Shown here: one piece after another, positions 26,293 to 32,467 of the stretch
Layout of the letters: each line of letters opens with the position of its first letter
Position numbering within the stretch: position 1 is the first letter of the stretch
Source: a virus
IMG/VR virus record: IMGVR_UViG_3300034060_000856
Coordinates: 34,694 to 98,693 of that record
Length of the DNA: 64,000 bases
Reading direction: 5' to 3' (one strand)
The notes under the pieces: model-generated
Told to the model about the DNA's origin: nothing
Database searches by the model: none
The model's input: only the letters and a program-made list of their open reading frames with translations
Program-made: the position numbers and the translations under genes

Positions 26293-27260
26293 ATAAAATT
26301 TTTGACATAACGGTTGTAATCCCAACGTATAATAACATTGAATATCTTGAAGAAATGCTAGAGTCTATAAATAACTCTAAACAAAATTATACAGTTGAGG
26401 TTCTAGTTGGTATTGACGGTTGTAAAAAAACTTTGGACTTTGTTAAAACCAATTTTTTTGACGAGAATGTAAGGTTTCTTTTTTTTGAACAAAATGGTGG
26501 CCCGTATACAATAAAAAATACCCTAGTACAAAAAGCAAGTGCGGAAAAAATAATTTTTTTTGATTCTGATGATTTAATGTCAGAAAATTTAATACCAAAA
26601 ATAATAAAGACATTGGATTTGTTTAAGATTTGTAAATTTCGTTATAAAAACTTTATTTATAATAAAACTGATAATTATAAACAATCGGTTTCATATGGTG
26701 AAGGTGTTTTTGGTATAACAAAAAGTTTATTTTTAGAAATGAATGGGTTTGAGCCTTGGATTTGTGCTGCAGATAGTGATTTTTGGGGTAGGGTATATAA
26801 ATCAAATGTAAAAGCTAGATTTATAAATGAAATATTAATGCTTCGCAGAATACATAATAATCAATTAACAAAAAGAAATGATACTGGAATGCGATCAACT
26901 TTGCGAGCTTATTATTGGAAATTAAGTAAGTCAAAAAGAGGAAATGGTAACCCATCTTTTTTGAGTGTTCGAAAATACTTTGAAATCCACGATGTTAATT
27001 CAGAAAGATTAAAATTTGAACAAATTAGTATTTTAAGAAAAAAGGAAGTTCTAATTGAGAGTGTAAAATCGGTATTAATGTCTAACAATTTAATTGTTCC
27101 ACCATCGAAACCAAAAAAACAACCTCCAGTCGAGTTAAACTACGATCTTGTAAATAAGTTAATGATAAAAAAATTAAATCAAACTCAAGAACAAGAAAAA
27201 AAACCAAGTTTAATCCCAGATAGACAAAATCTTTTTGATTTAAAAAGAAAAAAGGTTTGA
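26289..27260 (+). CDS. Family 2 glycosyltransferase
   Basis: 323 residues. GT2 features: DITVVIPTYNNIEYLEEML, VGIDGC, and the catalytic metal motif FFDSDDLM. The RIHNNQLTKRNDTGM region is shared with the paralogue at 31591. The C-terminal ~60 residues are basic and Pro-rich, beyond the normal domain. It transfers a sugar from a nucleotide donor in the cytoplasm. Coupled to the upstream GT gene. Confidence 0.88.
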   Translation: MNKIFDITVVIPTYNNIEYLEEMLESINNSKQNYTVEVLVGIDGCKKTLDFVKTNFFDENVRFLFFEQNGGPYTIKNTLVQKASAEKIIFFDSDDLMSENLIPKIIKTLDLFKICKFRYKNFIYNKTDNYKQSVSYGEGVFGITKSLFLEMNGFEPWICAADSDFWGRVYKSNVKARFINEILMLRRIHNNQLTKRNDTGMRSTLRAYYWKLSKSKRGNGNPSFLSVRKYFEIHDVNSERLKFEQISILRKKEVLIESVKSVLMSNNLIVPPSKPKKQPPVELNYDLVNKLMIKKLNQTQEQEKKPSLIPDRQNLFDLKRKKV

Positions 27261-27300
27261 TATATTATATAATATTTTTTATCTTTATAAAAAAGAAAAT

Positions 27301-27480
27301 ATGTACGTAATAGTTAAACACATCAAATTAGAGGAAAGTAAAAAAAGAGTTCCTGTTATCTTACTTAATACTCAAAGTGAAATTTGGGAATTTGACACAG
27401 AAAAAGAGGCTGAAAAAATGAGAGAAGTTTTTGAATTAAATTCAGATTCGGGACATATTTACGAAATTAAAAGGATTTAA
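27301..27480 (+). CDS. Small uncharacterised protein
   Basis: 59 residues (MYVIVKHIKLEESKKRVPVI...). Predicted beta-beta-alpha, with EIWEFDTEKEAEKMREVFE, similar in layout to small phage proteins with a single ferredoxin-like half. The ATG lies 40 bases after the previous stop. No promoter clear. Confidence 0.6.
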   Translation: MYVIVKHIKLEESKKRVPVILLNTQSEIWEFDTEKEAEKMREVFELNSDSGHIYEIKRI

Positions 27481-27495
27481 TAAAAATGTTATACT

Positions 27496-27600
27496 ATGGA
27501 AGAAATACTTGAAGAAATCCATTTTGAGTTTGTTGATTCGGACGATTTCATACATTTTATAAAATTATTGGTAGAATTACAACAAACTGAAGATAACTGA
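27496..27600 (+). CDS. Micro-protein
   Basis: 34 residues, acidic and helical (MEEILEEIHFEFVDSDDFIHF). It starts 15 bases after the previous stop and ends just before the late motif of the 27613 gene. Short, so support is limited to its position in a gene run and its clean frame. Confidence 0.4.
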   Translation: MEEILEEIHFEFVDSDDFIHFIKLLVELQQTEDN

Positions 27601-27612
27601 TATTTATTTTAT

Positions 27613-28044
27613 ATGAAAGTAAGATTAACTGAATCAGAATTAGTTTCTTTGATAGAAAAAATCATCAAAGAAGAAAGAACAACTATGGATGATATTAAAT
27701 ACATACATCCAGAGACAGGGAAAGAATGTCTTATAAAAGTTGCAAAACACAAATATACAAATAGGTTTGGTGCTGAATATGGATCTATTTTGGTTTGTGA
27801 TGAATATGGTGATGGTGAATATATGACCGTTGCCGAATTACCAATTAATGGTTCTAGTTTTGAAGAGGTGAGTGATATGATATGTAATAATCTTGAACGA
27901 GTATTTGAGATTTTAAACAAAATGTTAGCTGGCGAAAGTGAAGAAATAACAGAAGATTATAGTAAATACAGTAAATGGGATGTTATAGACCAGCCTATTG
28001 TTTGTTCAGGTAGACCAAAAAGGAAAAGAAGTTGGGAAGCTTAG
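27613..28044 (+). CDS. Protein with archetypal leader
   Basis: 143 residues. Leader MKVRLTESELVSLIEKIIKE with IKE at 18-20 followed by Glu-Arg. The mature body is acidic and predicted alpha/beta (LIKVAKHKYTNRFGAEYGSI), ending in a basic KRKRSW tail. Late motif ATATTTAT at 27600-27607 lies directly before it. It ends by convergent overlap of 4 bases with the RgpF-like gene. Confidence 0.7.
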   Translation: MKVRLTESELVSLIEKIIKEERTTMDDIKYIHPETGKECLIKVAKHKYTNRFGAEYGSILVCDEYGDGEYMTVAELPINGSSFEEVSDMICNNLERVFEILNKMLAGESEEITEDYSKYSKWDVIDQPIVCSGRPKRKRSWEA

Positions 28045-28925
28045 TTAATGACAATTAATTTTTGTTTTTCTTTATAAACTAAACAACCAAAAATTCGTTC
28101 CATTGCATGATTTGGTGATGGTTCGTAAACATAACCACTTGGAAGTGTTGTTAATATTTTATCTATATTATTTGGGGTTAAATATTTTTTTAAAACACTG
28201 TTTCTAACCCAGAAAACGGTACCACCAACAAAAAAACAATTATTGTGGTTATTAGGTGTGTTAAAAATTCTAAAAATAGAGTTCATTTCTTTAATATTTG
28301 TTGAAAAATTATTATATTGTTTAAATCCAACCATACCACATTCTGGATTATGTTTAAATTCATTTAAAATATTATTAACTTTTAGTTCGTTTAATAATAC
28401 ACCATCCATTAAACGTTTAAACCAACCATTACCTGAATTTTTTGCTGCAACAATACCTTTATTTAAGACACCTCTTGACGGTGTTTGAGTACTACCCAAA
28501 CCAGCTTTAGTGTGTATTTTTAATATTAAATCAGTTTTTGGATCTACGTGTTTATAGGTATATAAAAAACCACCAATATCAACACCTTTATTTGGTGAAG
28601 ATATTATTTTAGCGTTTGGTTTAAACTTTTTTATTCTATCCTCAATCAATATATTATTTGTATACTTTCTCTTTTCTTTAATTCCGTGTTTTAAATAGTG
28701 TCTAATAGCTAGAGGTTCTGTTTTAACACCATTTGGTATAAGGTCTGGATTTAAACTTGTGTATTTGGACCAGATAAAATCTGCCGGAAGATTATTGTCA
28801 AATTGTGTTTCTTTTATTGGTAAATTCACATATAAATCATATTCTACTTTTAAATTATTCAAATAAGGTATAATTTCTTCCCACATATTTGTATGATATA
28901 AGTGAATACAGACAGCAATTTTCAT
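28041..28925 (-). CDS. RgpF-like glycan synthesis protein (rhamnan synthesis F family)
   Basis: 294 residues. Hallmarks of the RgpF/rhamnan-synthesis family: an early IHLYHTNMWEEI, NKGVDIGGFLYTY, ILKIHTKAG, the FFVGGTVFWVRN segment, and a late HAMERIFG. These are putative GT-B-like glycosyltransferases that build rhamnose-glucose cell-surface polymers. Late motif (ATAAATAT 28931-28938, minus strand). A phage copy may remodel the host surface glycan or decorate virions. Confidence 0.82.
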   Translation of the reverse strand: MKIAVCIHLYHTNMWEEIIPYLNNLKVEYDLYVNLPIKETQFDNNLPADFIWSKYTSLNPDLIPNGVKTEPLAIRHYLKHGIKEKRKYTNNILIEDRIKKFKPNAKIISSPNKGVDIGGFLYTYKHVDPKTDLILKIHTKAGLGSTQTPSRGVLNKGIVAAKNSGNGWFKRLMDGVLLNELKVNNILNEFKHNPECGMVGFKQYNNFSTNIKEMNSIFRIFNTPNNHNNCFFVGGTVFWVRNSVLKKYLTPNNIDKILTTLPSGYVYEPSPNHAMERIFGCLVYKEKQKLIVIN

Positions 28926-28950
28926 ATTTAATAAATATGTAAAAATAAAT

Positions 28951-28981
28951 TTGGTAGATTAAAAAATTATTTATACTTTTG
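28951..28981 (+). promoter_or_regulatory. Host-type promoter
   Basis: TTG at 28951-28953, 20-base spacer, TACTTTTG at 28974-28981, four bases before the ATG at 28986. Sequence from the TTG to the -7 element is nearly repeated at 29383-29413. Confidence 0.8.
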
Positions 28982-28985
28982 TTTT

Positions 28986-29291
28986 ATGATAACATTTAAG
29001 GATATAGAGTTTATACCACATCCAACTGGTGAAGGATCACAAGGACTGATTTTTTTTCCTGGTGGATACGGACTTTCAGTTGTTAGATTTAAACATCCTT
29101 ATAATGTCAGATATTCGTCTTACACAGATGATAAAACCTGGGAGGTTGCAATTTTAAAAGGAACAAAAAATCATTGGGATATCTGTTATGATACAGAACT
29201 AACAAATGATGTTTTGGCTTACCAAACAGAAGAAGATATAAATAAAATAATTAAACACGTTCAAAGATTATATAACGATGAAAATAATTGA
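28986..29291 (+). CDS. Conserved small phage protein
   Basis: 101 residues with FPGGYGLSVVRF, TWEVAILKG and ICYDTELTNDVLAY, a set of motifs I recall in small hypothetical proteins of many phages; no function known. Driven by a host-type promoter, hence probably early. The next small gene overlaps its 3' end by 14 bases. Confidence 0.7.
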   Translation: MITFKDIEFIPHPTGEGSQGLIFFPGGYGLSVVRFKHPYNVRYSSYTDDKTWEVAILKGTKNHWDICYDTELTNDVLAYQTEEDINKIIKHVQRLYNDENN

Positions 29292-29394
29292 GATCACATA
29301 TCAAGAAATTAAGATGGCTACAAGACCAAATGTGTATCGTAATAAAAAAAAATACACAAGAAAAGAAAAGTTTAAAAAAAATTTGGTAGATTAA
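29278..29394 (+). CDS. Small basic protein
   Basis: 38 residues, about 40% Lys/Arg (MATRPNVYRNKKKYTRKEKF within it). It starts inside the preceding gene in another frame (ATGAAAATAATTGA overlap); an internal ATG at 29314 could also serve. Very basic small proteins like this may bind nucleic acid. Confidence 0.45.
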   Translation: MKIIEITYQEIKMATRPNVYRNKKKYTRKEKFKKNLVD

Positions 29395-29413
29395 AAAATT
29401 ATTTATATCTTTG
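29383..29413 (+). promoter_or_regulatory. Host-type promoter
   Basis: TTG at 29383-29385, 20 bases, TATCTTTG at 29406-29413, five bases before the ATG. The region from AATTTGGTAGATTAAAAAAT onward is almost identical to the promoter at 28951, a local duplication. Confidence 0.82.
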
Positions 29414-29417
29414 TCTT

Positions 29418-29570
29418 ATGATTACGTTAGAAAACATTGGAAAGTTTAAAATGTCTTACGATTTAGCTAGACAACAAAAAAAAGAAACCTTTATGTTCGA
29501 AGGATCTGAAGTACTTGTTGGTTATGCAAAATATGTAATCCAACATTTTGACGGTCTTTTAAAAAAGTAA
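29418..29570 (+). CDS. Small protein
   Basis: 50 residues (MITLENIGKFKMSYDLARQQ...). The start resembles the start of the 28986 protein (MITFKDI...), consistent with a duplicated promoter and gene start. No function recognised. Probably early. Confidence 0.55.
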   Translation: MITLENIGKFKMSYDLARQQKKETFMFEGSEVLVGYAKYVIQHFDGLLKK

Positions 29571-29575
29571 ATTTG
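29548..29575 (+). promoter_or_regulatory. Possible host-type promoter for lipoprotein and tRNA cluster
   Basis: TTG at 29548-29550, 17 bases, TAAATTTG at 29568-29575, overlapping the previous stop codon. It would transcribe the lipoprotein at 29595 and may read on into the tRNA genes, before which no other promoter is visible. Confidence 0.5.
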
Positions 29576-29594
29576 TTAAATTAAAATTTGTATT

Positions 29595-29966
29595 ATGAAA
29601 AAACTATTTTTTATCCCTATCTGCATCGGTGTATTATTATTATCAAGTTGTGAACCGAAAGATCCCTCAATACTTAAAGTATATGTCAGAACCTCAACAA
29701 ATAGTTTGGTTGATAACGCCAGAGTGGTTGTAATCGGTGACCAACAATCAAATCCTGCGACAATGGATTTTGTGGATACGATTTACACTAATTCATCTGG
29801 TTTTGCAACATTAAATATGGATCAGTATTTTGACAAATATCGTAATGGTGATCAAAACACAACCGGATATTTTGACATTATTGTGGATAATGATATTGCT
29901 TCCGGTTCTGGTAAAGTAAGATGTAGGATTCACACAACGTCTGTTGAAACAGTTTATATACAATAG
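29595..29966 (+). CDS. Lipoprotein with Ig-like domain
   Basis: 123 residues. Signal peptide ending in the lipobox LLSSC (Cys19), so lipid-anchored after cleavage by signal peptidase II. The mature part begins EPKDPS and forms a carboxypeptidase-regulatory-like beta domain (VYVRTSTNSLVDNARVVVIG, TNSSGFATLNM). Such lipoproteins in phages can alter the host envelope or block superinfection. The first tRNA starts 9 bases after its stop. Confidence 0.8.
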   Translation: MKKLFFIPICIGVLLLSSCEPKDPSILKVYVRTSTNSLVDNARVVVIGDQQSNPATMDFVDTIYTNSSGFATLNMDQYFDKYRNGDQNTTGYFDIIVDNDIASGSGKVRCRIHTTSVETVYIQ

Positions 29967-29975
29967 GTTTTAAAT

Positions 29976-30081
29976 AGTCAAGTGGCGGAATTGGCAGACG
30001 CTGGGAGATAATACTCAAAACTCCCTGGGATAAGGTGAATTGCATACTTGTCCCGTGAAGGTTCGAATCCTTCTTTGACTA
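29976..30081 (+). tRNA. tRNA-Leu(CAA)-like, with 6-nt insertion in anticodon arm
   Basis: Acceptor AGTCAAG / TTTGACT, D-arm GCGGAATTGGCAGACGC and T-arm GAAGG-TTCGAAT-CCTTC are all regular. The anticodon arm reads GGGAG - ATAATA - CTCAAAA - CTCCC: without ATAATA (30008-30013) the 5-bp stem closes a normal 7-nt loop with T33 and anticodon CAA. The variable arm is unusually long, an 8-bp stem GGGATAAG / CTTGTCCC with a 12-nt loop. 106 nt in all; CCA is not encoded. Confidence 0.75.
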
Positions 30082-30087
30082 CATAAA

Positions 30088-30256
30088 GATGATAGGATGC
30101 GTAGAACAACGGACACGGAGAGGTGTTCGCAAGGGTACACACTAAGGATAGGTCTTCAATCTAATATAACTGTATTGATGTAACAACCCGACTCTCTAAT
30201 GGTGTGTGAAGTCATTACGACGGGATTCCTGATAAAGTTGTTCATCATTTTTTTTT
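30088..30256 (+). ncRNA. Candidate structured RNA A in tRNA cluster
   Basis: No open frame. GATGAT and GAACAAC near the start (30088-30110) pair with GTTGTTC and ATCAT at 30238-30248, and the 3' strand runs into an eight- to nine-T tract, so the RNA is closed on itself and self-terminating. Internal complementarity includes ACACAC (about 30145) with GTGTGT (about 30203). About 169 nt. It has no T-loop, so it is not a tRNA. No known family recognised. Confidence 0.5.
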
Positions 30257-30257
30257 C

Positions 30258-30290
30258 AGCACCCGTAGCTCAGCTGGATAGAGCAACAAA
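30258..30290 (+). other. Orphan tRNA 5' half
   Basis: AGCACCCGTAGCTCAGCTGG followed by ATAGAGCAAC is a good acceptor-plus-D-arm of a bacterial Arg-type tRNA, but no matching 3' half follows. Instead a complete tRNA-Arg starts at 30292. It looks like the relic of a tRNA whose 3' part was replaced. Confidence 0.6.
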
Positions 30291-30291
30291 T

Positions 30292-30363
30292 AGCTCCATA
30301 GTTAAATGGATATAACGAATCTCTTCTAAAGATTAGTTCCTAGTTCGATTCTAGGTGGGGCTA
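30292..30363 (+). tRNA. tRNA-Arg(UCU)
   Basis: 72-nt canonical tRNA: acceptor AGCTCCA / TGGGGCT (7 bp with one wobble), D-arm GTTA/TAAC, anticodon arm AATCT-CTTCTAA-AGATT (anticodon TCT), T-arm CCTAG-TTCGATT-CTAGG, discriminator A. It is the only fully regular tRNA of the cluster. It reads AGA, a codon favoured in AT-rich genomes. CCA is not encoded. Confidence 0.92.
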
Positions 30364-30400
30364 CAGGCAGAAGCTCAACTGAAGAAAAAATAGGGTGGTT

Positions 30401-30499
30401 AGTCAGGTGGCGGAGAGGAAACGCTAACTATGGATAGTCTGCGGAGTGGAACATAGTCCTATACTCCAATGATCACAGGTTCGAATCCTGTCCTGACTA
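30401..30499 (+). tRNA. tRNA-Ser(GGA)-like, with 14-nt insertion in anticodon arm
   Basis: Acceptor AGTCAGG / CCTGACT (perfect), D-arm GCGGAGAGGAAACGC and T-arm ACAGG-TTCGAAT-CCTGT. The anticodon stem ACTAT (30427-30431) / ATAGT (30453-30457) is perfect only if 14 nt (30432-30445) are left out; the loop is then GTGGAAC with T33, anticodon GGA and A37. The insertion lies between positions 31 and 32, as in the other interrupted tRNAs here. 99 nt. Confidence 0.7.
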
Positions 30500-30514
30500 C
30501 TAAAAATAAAAATT

Positions 30515-30706
30515 ATGGAATTAATATTGTATGGAATTATTGGATGTTTGATGGGTAGTTTAATTGTGTTAATTACACTAAACCTATTTAAGTCAAAACC
30601 CTCAATTGACTATCAGGAGTTAATTAAACGATCTGAAGAACGATTAGATAAGTCAAAAAAGTATGGTGAAGAGTTAGACAGAATGTTAGAAGAAATGAAA
30701 AAATAG
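30515..30706 (+). CDS. Small single-pass membrane protein
   Basis: 63 residues. One transmembrane helix near the N-terminus (YGIIGCLMGSLIVLITLNLF) and a charged helical cytoplasmic tail rich in Lys/Glu. The layout recalls small phage spanin-like or anti-host membrane proteins, but no family is recognised. Its TAG stop supplies the first two bases (AG) of the following tRNA, so the mature tRNA must be cut from within the reading frame's end. Confidence 0.65.
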   Translation: MELILYGIIGCLMGSLIVLITLNLFKSKPSIDYQELIKRSEERLDKSKKYGEELDRMLEEMKK

Positions 30707-30830
30707 TCAGGTGGCGGAATGGTAGACGCTATGAATAAAGGTTAATAGTAAAGATGACGCAGAGTAACCTTGAAAGACCCATAAGTGAAGCTCATAAGTT
30801 ATCGTATAGGTTCGAATCCTGTCCTGACTA
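30705..30830 (+). tRNA. tRNA-like gene with ~50-nt insertion, identity unclear
   Basis: Acceptor AGTCAGG / CCTGACT, Leu/Ser-type D-arm GCGGAATGGTAGACGC and T-arm ATAGG-TTCGAAT-CCTGT are sound. The centre is 76 nt. One reading is stem TATGA (30730-30734) / TCATA (30792-30796) with loop GTGAAGC and a 50-nt insertion that itself holds a 7-bp hairpin AAGGTTA / TAACCTT. Another uses GGTT / GACC around CTTGAAA (Ser TGA). The anticodon is therefore undecided. 126 nt. Confidence 0.6.
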
Positions 30831-30845
30831 CTAAAATAAAACAAT

Positions 30846-30941
30846 ATGGAAAATAGAAATAAAGAAGCGATTAGAGAAGCAGTGATCGGAGTGTTATTAT
30901 GTTCTGCTTTGGTTTATATATTTTATTTAATCCTTAATTAA
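30846..30941 (+). CDS. Micro membrane protein
   Basis: 31 residues (MENRNKEAIREAVIGVLLCS...), a charged N-terminus and one transmembrane helix ending in LILN. It lies between two tRNA genes. The hydrophobic profile is that of a real membrane micro-protein, not random translation. Confidence 0.5.
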   Translation: MENRNKEAIREAVIGVLLCSALVYIFYLILN

Positions 30942-30953
30942 CAAATAATATAT

Positions 30954-31028
30954 AGTCAGGTGGTGTAATTGGTAGCACAACTCCGTAATAGGGAGGAGGT
31001 TATACAGGTTCGAGTCCTGTCCTGACTA
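30954..31028 (+). tRNA. tRNA-like gene, possible 3-nt insertion, anticodon uncertain
   Basis: 75 nt. Acceptor AGTCAGG / CCTGACT, D-arm GTGTAATTGGTAGCAC, T-arm ACAGG-TTCGAGT-CCTGT are regular. The anticodon stem can be CTCC / GGAG in two registers. With a normal 4-nt variable loop (TTAT) the loop region is 10 nt (GTAATAGGGA), giving ATAGGGA with T33 and anticodon AGG after a 3-nt insertion; the other register gives AAT. Neither is usual in bacteria. Confidence 0.65.
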
Positions 31029-31195
31029 CAACCGGTTACTTGATTCCTGGTAGTAGAGTAACAACCGTTGGAGAATTCGGGATATCTCGTGAATGGTGGT
31101 GTAAGGTGAGAAGAACTTACGATGGTGGAGTACCAAAAACAAAAGAAACGAGACATGTGGGTGATCATATGTTGGTGCAAATCTCCACCTTTTTT
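31029..31195 (+). ncRNA. Candidate structured RNA B in tRNA cluster
   Basis: Starts directly at the 3' end of a tRNA. Hairpins: GTTACT (31035-31040) / AGTAAC (31057-31062), GTAAG / CTTAC (about 31102-31120), and a long-range GGTGGAG (31124-31130) / CTCCACC (31183-31189) stem followed by TTTTTT, which serves as terminator. No convincing gene on either strand. Not a known family to me. Confidence 0.5.
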
Positions 31196-31214
31196 AAAAT
31201 TAAAAAAAAATATT

Positions 31215-31277
31215 ATGACACCACTATTGTTATTATTCTTTATATTGTTTATATTTGTAATAAGAAAAAGACGATAA
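31215..31277 (+). CDS. Micro membrane peptide (paralogue of 32274)
   Basis: 20 residues, MTPLLLLFFILFIFVIRKRR: one hydrophobic helix with an Arg/Lys end. A close relative lies at 32274 (MIPILFIIFILFTFTVREKD), also after an RNA or GT gene. The shared M-x-P start, helix length and basic end argue for a real gene. Resembles very small toxins or membrane-perturbing peptides. Confidence 0.5.
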   Translation: MTPLLLLFFILFIFVIRKRR

Positions 31278-31362
31278 ACTTCAGTTCCCATACAGCGGTG
31301 AGATGGGCTAAGTTATATACAATTCCTCGGTGCTGGGAGTAGAAGGCTGAAGAGTCGTTTTT
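31271..31362 (+). ncRNA. Candidate structured RNA C in tRNA cluster
   Basis: ACGA and CTTCAG at the start (31271-31284) pair with CTGAAG and TCGT at the end (31347-31358), followed by five T. The inside has GCGGTGAGATGG and CTCGGTGCTGGGAG segments that could pair further. About 92 nt. It runs straight into the following tRNA-like gene, so the T run may act as terminator or processing signal. Confidence 0.45.
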
Positions 31363-31444
31363 GTCAGGAGTGTAAAAAGCATCGGTGCCGAATCCTTCCG
31401 TTGAGGAAGGTTGCTCATTGTGGGTTCGAATCCCACCCTGACAA
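31362..31444 (+). tRNA. tRNA-like gene with degenerate D-arm
   Basis: 83 nt. Acceptor TGTCAGG / CCTGACA (perfect, extendable to 8 bp) and T-arm GTGGG-TTCGAAT-CCCAC are sound. The D-arm is poor (AGTGTAAAAAGCA, no GG) and the centre is a strong hairpin CCTTCC-GTTGA-GGAAGG without a T33 loop. It may be a tRNA relic, a tRNA mimic, or one with an insertion I could not place. Anticodon not assigned. Confidence 0.5.
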
Positions 31445-31460
31445 CTAAAAATTAAAAAAT

Positions 31461-31576
31461 AGTATGGTAGCTTAACTGGTAAAGTGTTTGGTGAGTAGTA
31501 AAAGGTAGGGAGTCGCGACCCAATAATATACAATAAGTCTTGTCAAAAGTTATGGGTTCGGATCCCATCCAAACTA
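31461..31576 (+). tRNA. tRNA-like gene with ~45-nt insertion in anticodon arm
   Basis: 116 nt. Acceptor AGTATGG / CCAAACT (6 of 7 pairs), D-arm GCTTAACTGGTAAAGT, variable AGTT and T-arm ATGGG-TTCGGAT-CCCAT are regular for a class I tRNA. Stem TTTGG (31487-31491) / TCAAA (31543-31547) encloses 51 nt. With a one-base shift (TTTG / CAAA) and the insertion after position 31 the loop would be GTCTTGT, anticodon CTT (Lys), but this is uncertain. The insertion contains TCGCGA and GGG / CCC. Confidence 0.6.
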
Positions 31577-31590
31577 CAAAAATTAAAATT

Positions 31591-32277
31591 ATGGAAAAAA
31601 AAGAAATTTCAATATTAATACCAACAATAAATAATTTGGAATATATTCAAATTACGCTAGATTCAATTATAAAGTCGTGTGAAGGATTTGATTATGAAAT
31701 TTTAATTGGGATCGATTCTTGTCAAGAAACACTACAGTTTTTTAGGTCAAATAAACAAAATGATAATGTAAAAACATTTTTTTCGGAAAAAAATGTTGGT
31801 GCTTATGTGATTAGAAATTCATTAGTATTAAAATCAACAAAAAAAAATATTTTATTTTTTGATTCTGATGATATTATGGGTGAAAAAATGATTGAGACCG
31901 TCTTATCTGAATTAAAAGATGATAATTTTATTAGGTCAAAACATTTAAGATTTTATGATGACGGAACAAAAAGTGTGAATATTTCCCATTGTCAAATTTG
32001 TTTACGTAAAGAAGTTTTTTTAAAACTAAATGGTTTTGAACCTTGGCCAATTACGGCAGACACAGATCTGATAAAAAGATTAGAATATAATAAATTTAAA
32101 CCGGTTGAGTCAACGGAGGTTCTTTTTAATAAAAGAATACATAAAAATTCTTTAACACAACAAAAAAATACTGGATTTGGGTCTCCACTTAGGAATATGT
32201 ATGCAAACCTAATCAAAAAAAGATCTGGAAAAGTTTCACCAAAAATTTTAACAACAACAGACTTAATTGAATTATGA
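31591..32277 (+). CDS. Family 2 glycosyltransferase (paralogue of 26289)
   Basis: 228 residues from the ATG at 31591, just after the last tRNA; a longer frame would run back into the tRNA. ISILIPTINNLEYI, IGIDSCQETL, FFDSDDIM and RIHKNSLTQQKNTGF match the GT2 enzyme at 26289 position by position, without the basic tail. The pair arose by duplication. The DSDD motif should bind the metal and nucleotide sugar. Its stop overlaps the start of a micro-protein (ATGA). Confidence 0.87.
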   Translation: MEKKEISILIPTINNLEYIQITLDSIIKSCEGFDYEILIGIDSCQETLQFFRSNKQNDNVKTFFSEKNVGAYVIRNSLVLKSTKKNILFFDSDDIMGEKMIETVLSELKDDNFIRSKHLRFYDDGTKSVNISHCQICLRKEVFLKLNGFEPWPITADTDLIKRLEYNKFKPVESTEVLFNKRIHKNSLTQQKNTGFGSPLRNMYANLIKKRSGKVSPKILTTTDLIEL

Positions 32278-32354
32278 TACCAATATTGTTTATTATCTTT
32301 ATTTTATTTACCTTTACGGTAAGAGAAAAAGATAGGTTTTCTCATTGTGATTAA
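32274..32354 (+). CDS. Micro membrane peptide (paralogue of 31215)
   Basis: 26 residues, MIPILFIIFILFTFTVREKD followed by RFSHCD. Overlaps the GT stop by 4 bases. Same plan as the 20-residue peptide at 31215: MxP start, one helix, then a charged end. Real on the strength of that repeat and of translational coupling. Confidence 0.5.
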   Translation: MIPILFIIFILFTFTVREKDRFSHCD

Positions 32355-32467
32355 TCCGGTAATGAATACCTAAAAAAACCTCAAGAAATTTCTTAAAATT
32401 AAAGAAGACTAATTTTTATTGTTTTTAGATATTTATTGTTATAAAATAAACATTAAAAACAATTTAA

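Noticed and set aside
31040-31342. 100-codon plus frame through RNAs B and C, and a minus frame at 30956-31291
   Set aside because: Both run through structured RNA and tRNA sequence with unusual residue composition; better explained by RNA genes and a 20-residue peptide.
29976-31576. Group I introns in tRNA genes
   Set aside because: Insertions of 3-50 nt are far too short for a group I core; no P/Q/R/S-like elements seen.
31540-31590. Upstream extension of the glycosyltransferase frame
   Set aside because: It overlaps the 3' half of the tRNA-like gene; the ATG at 31591 begins exactly the GT2 fold.
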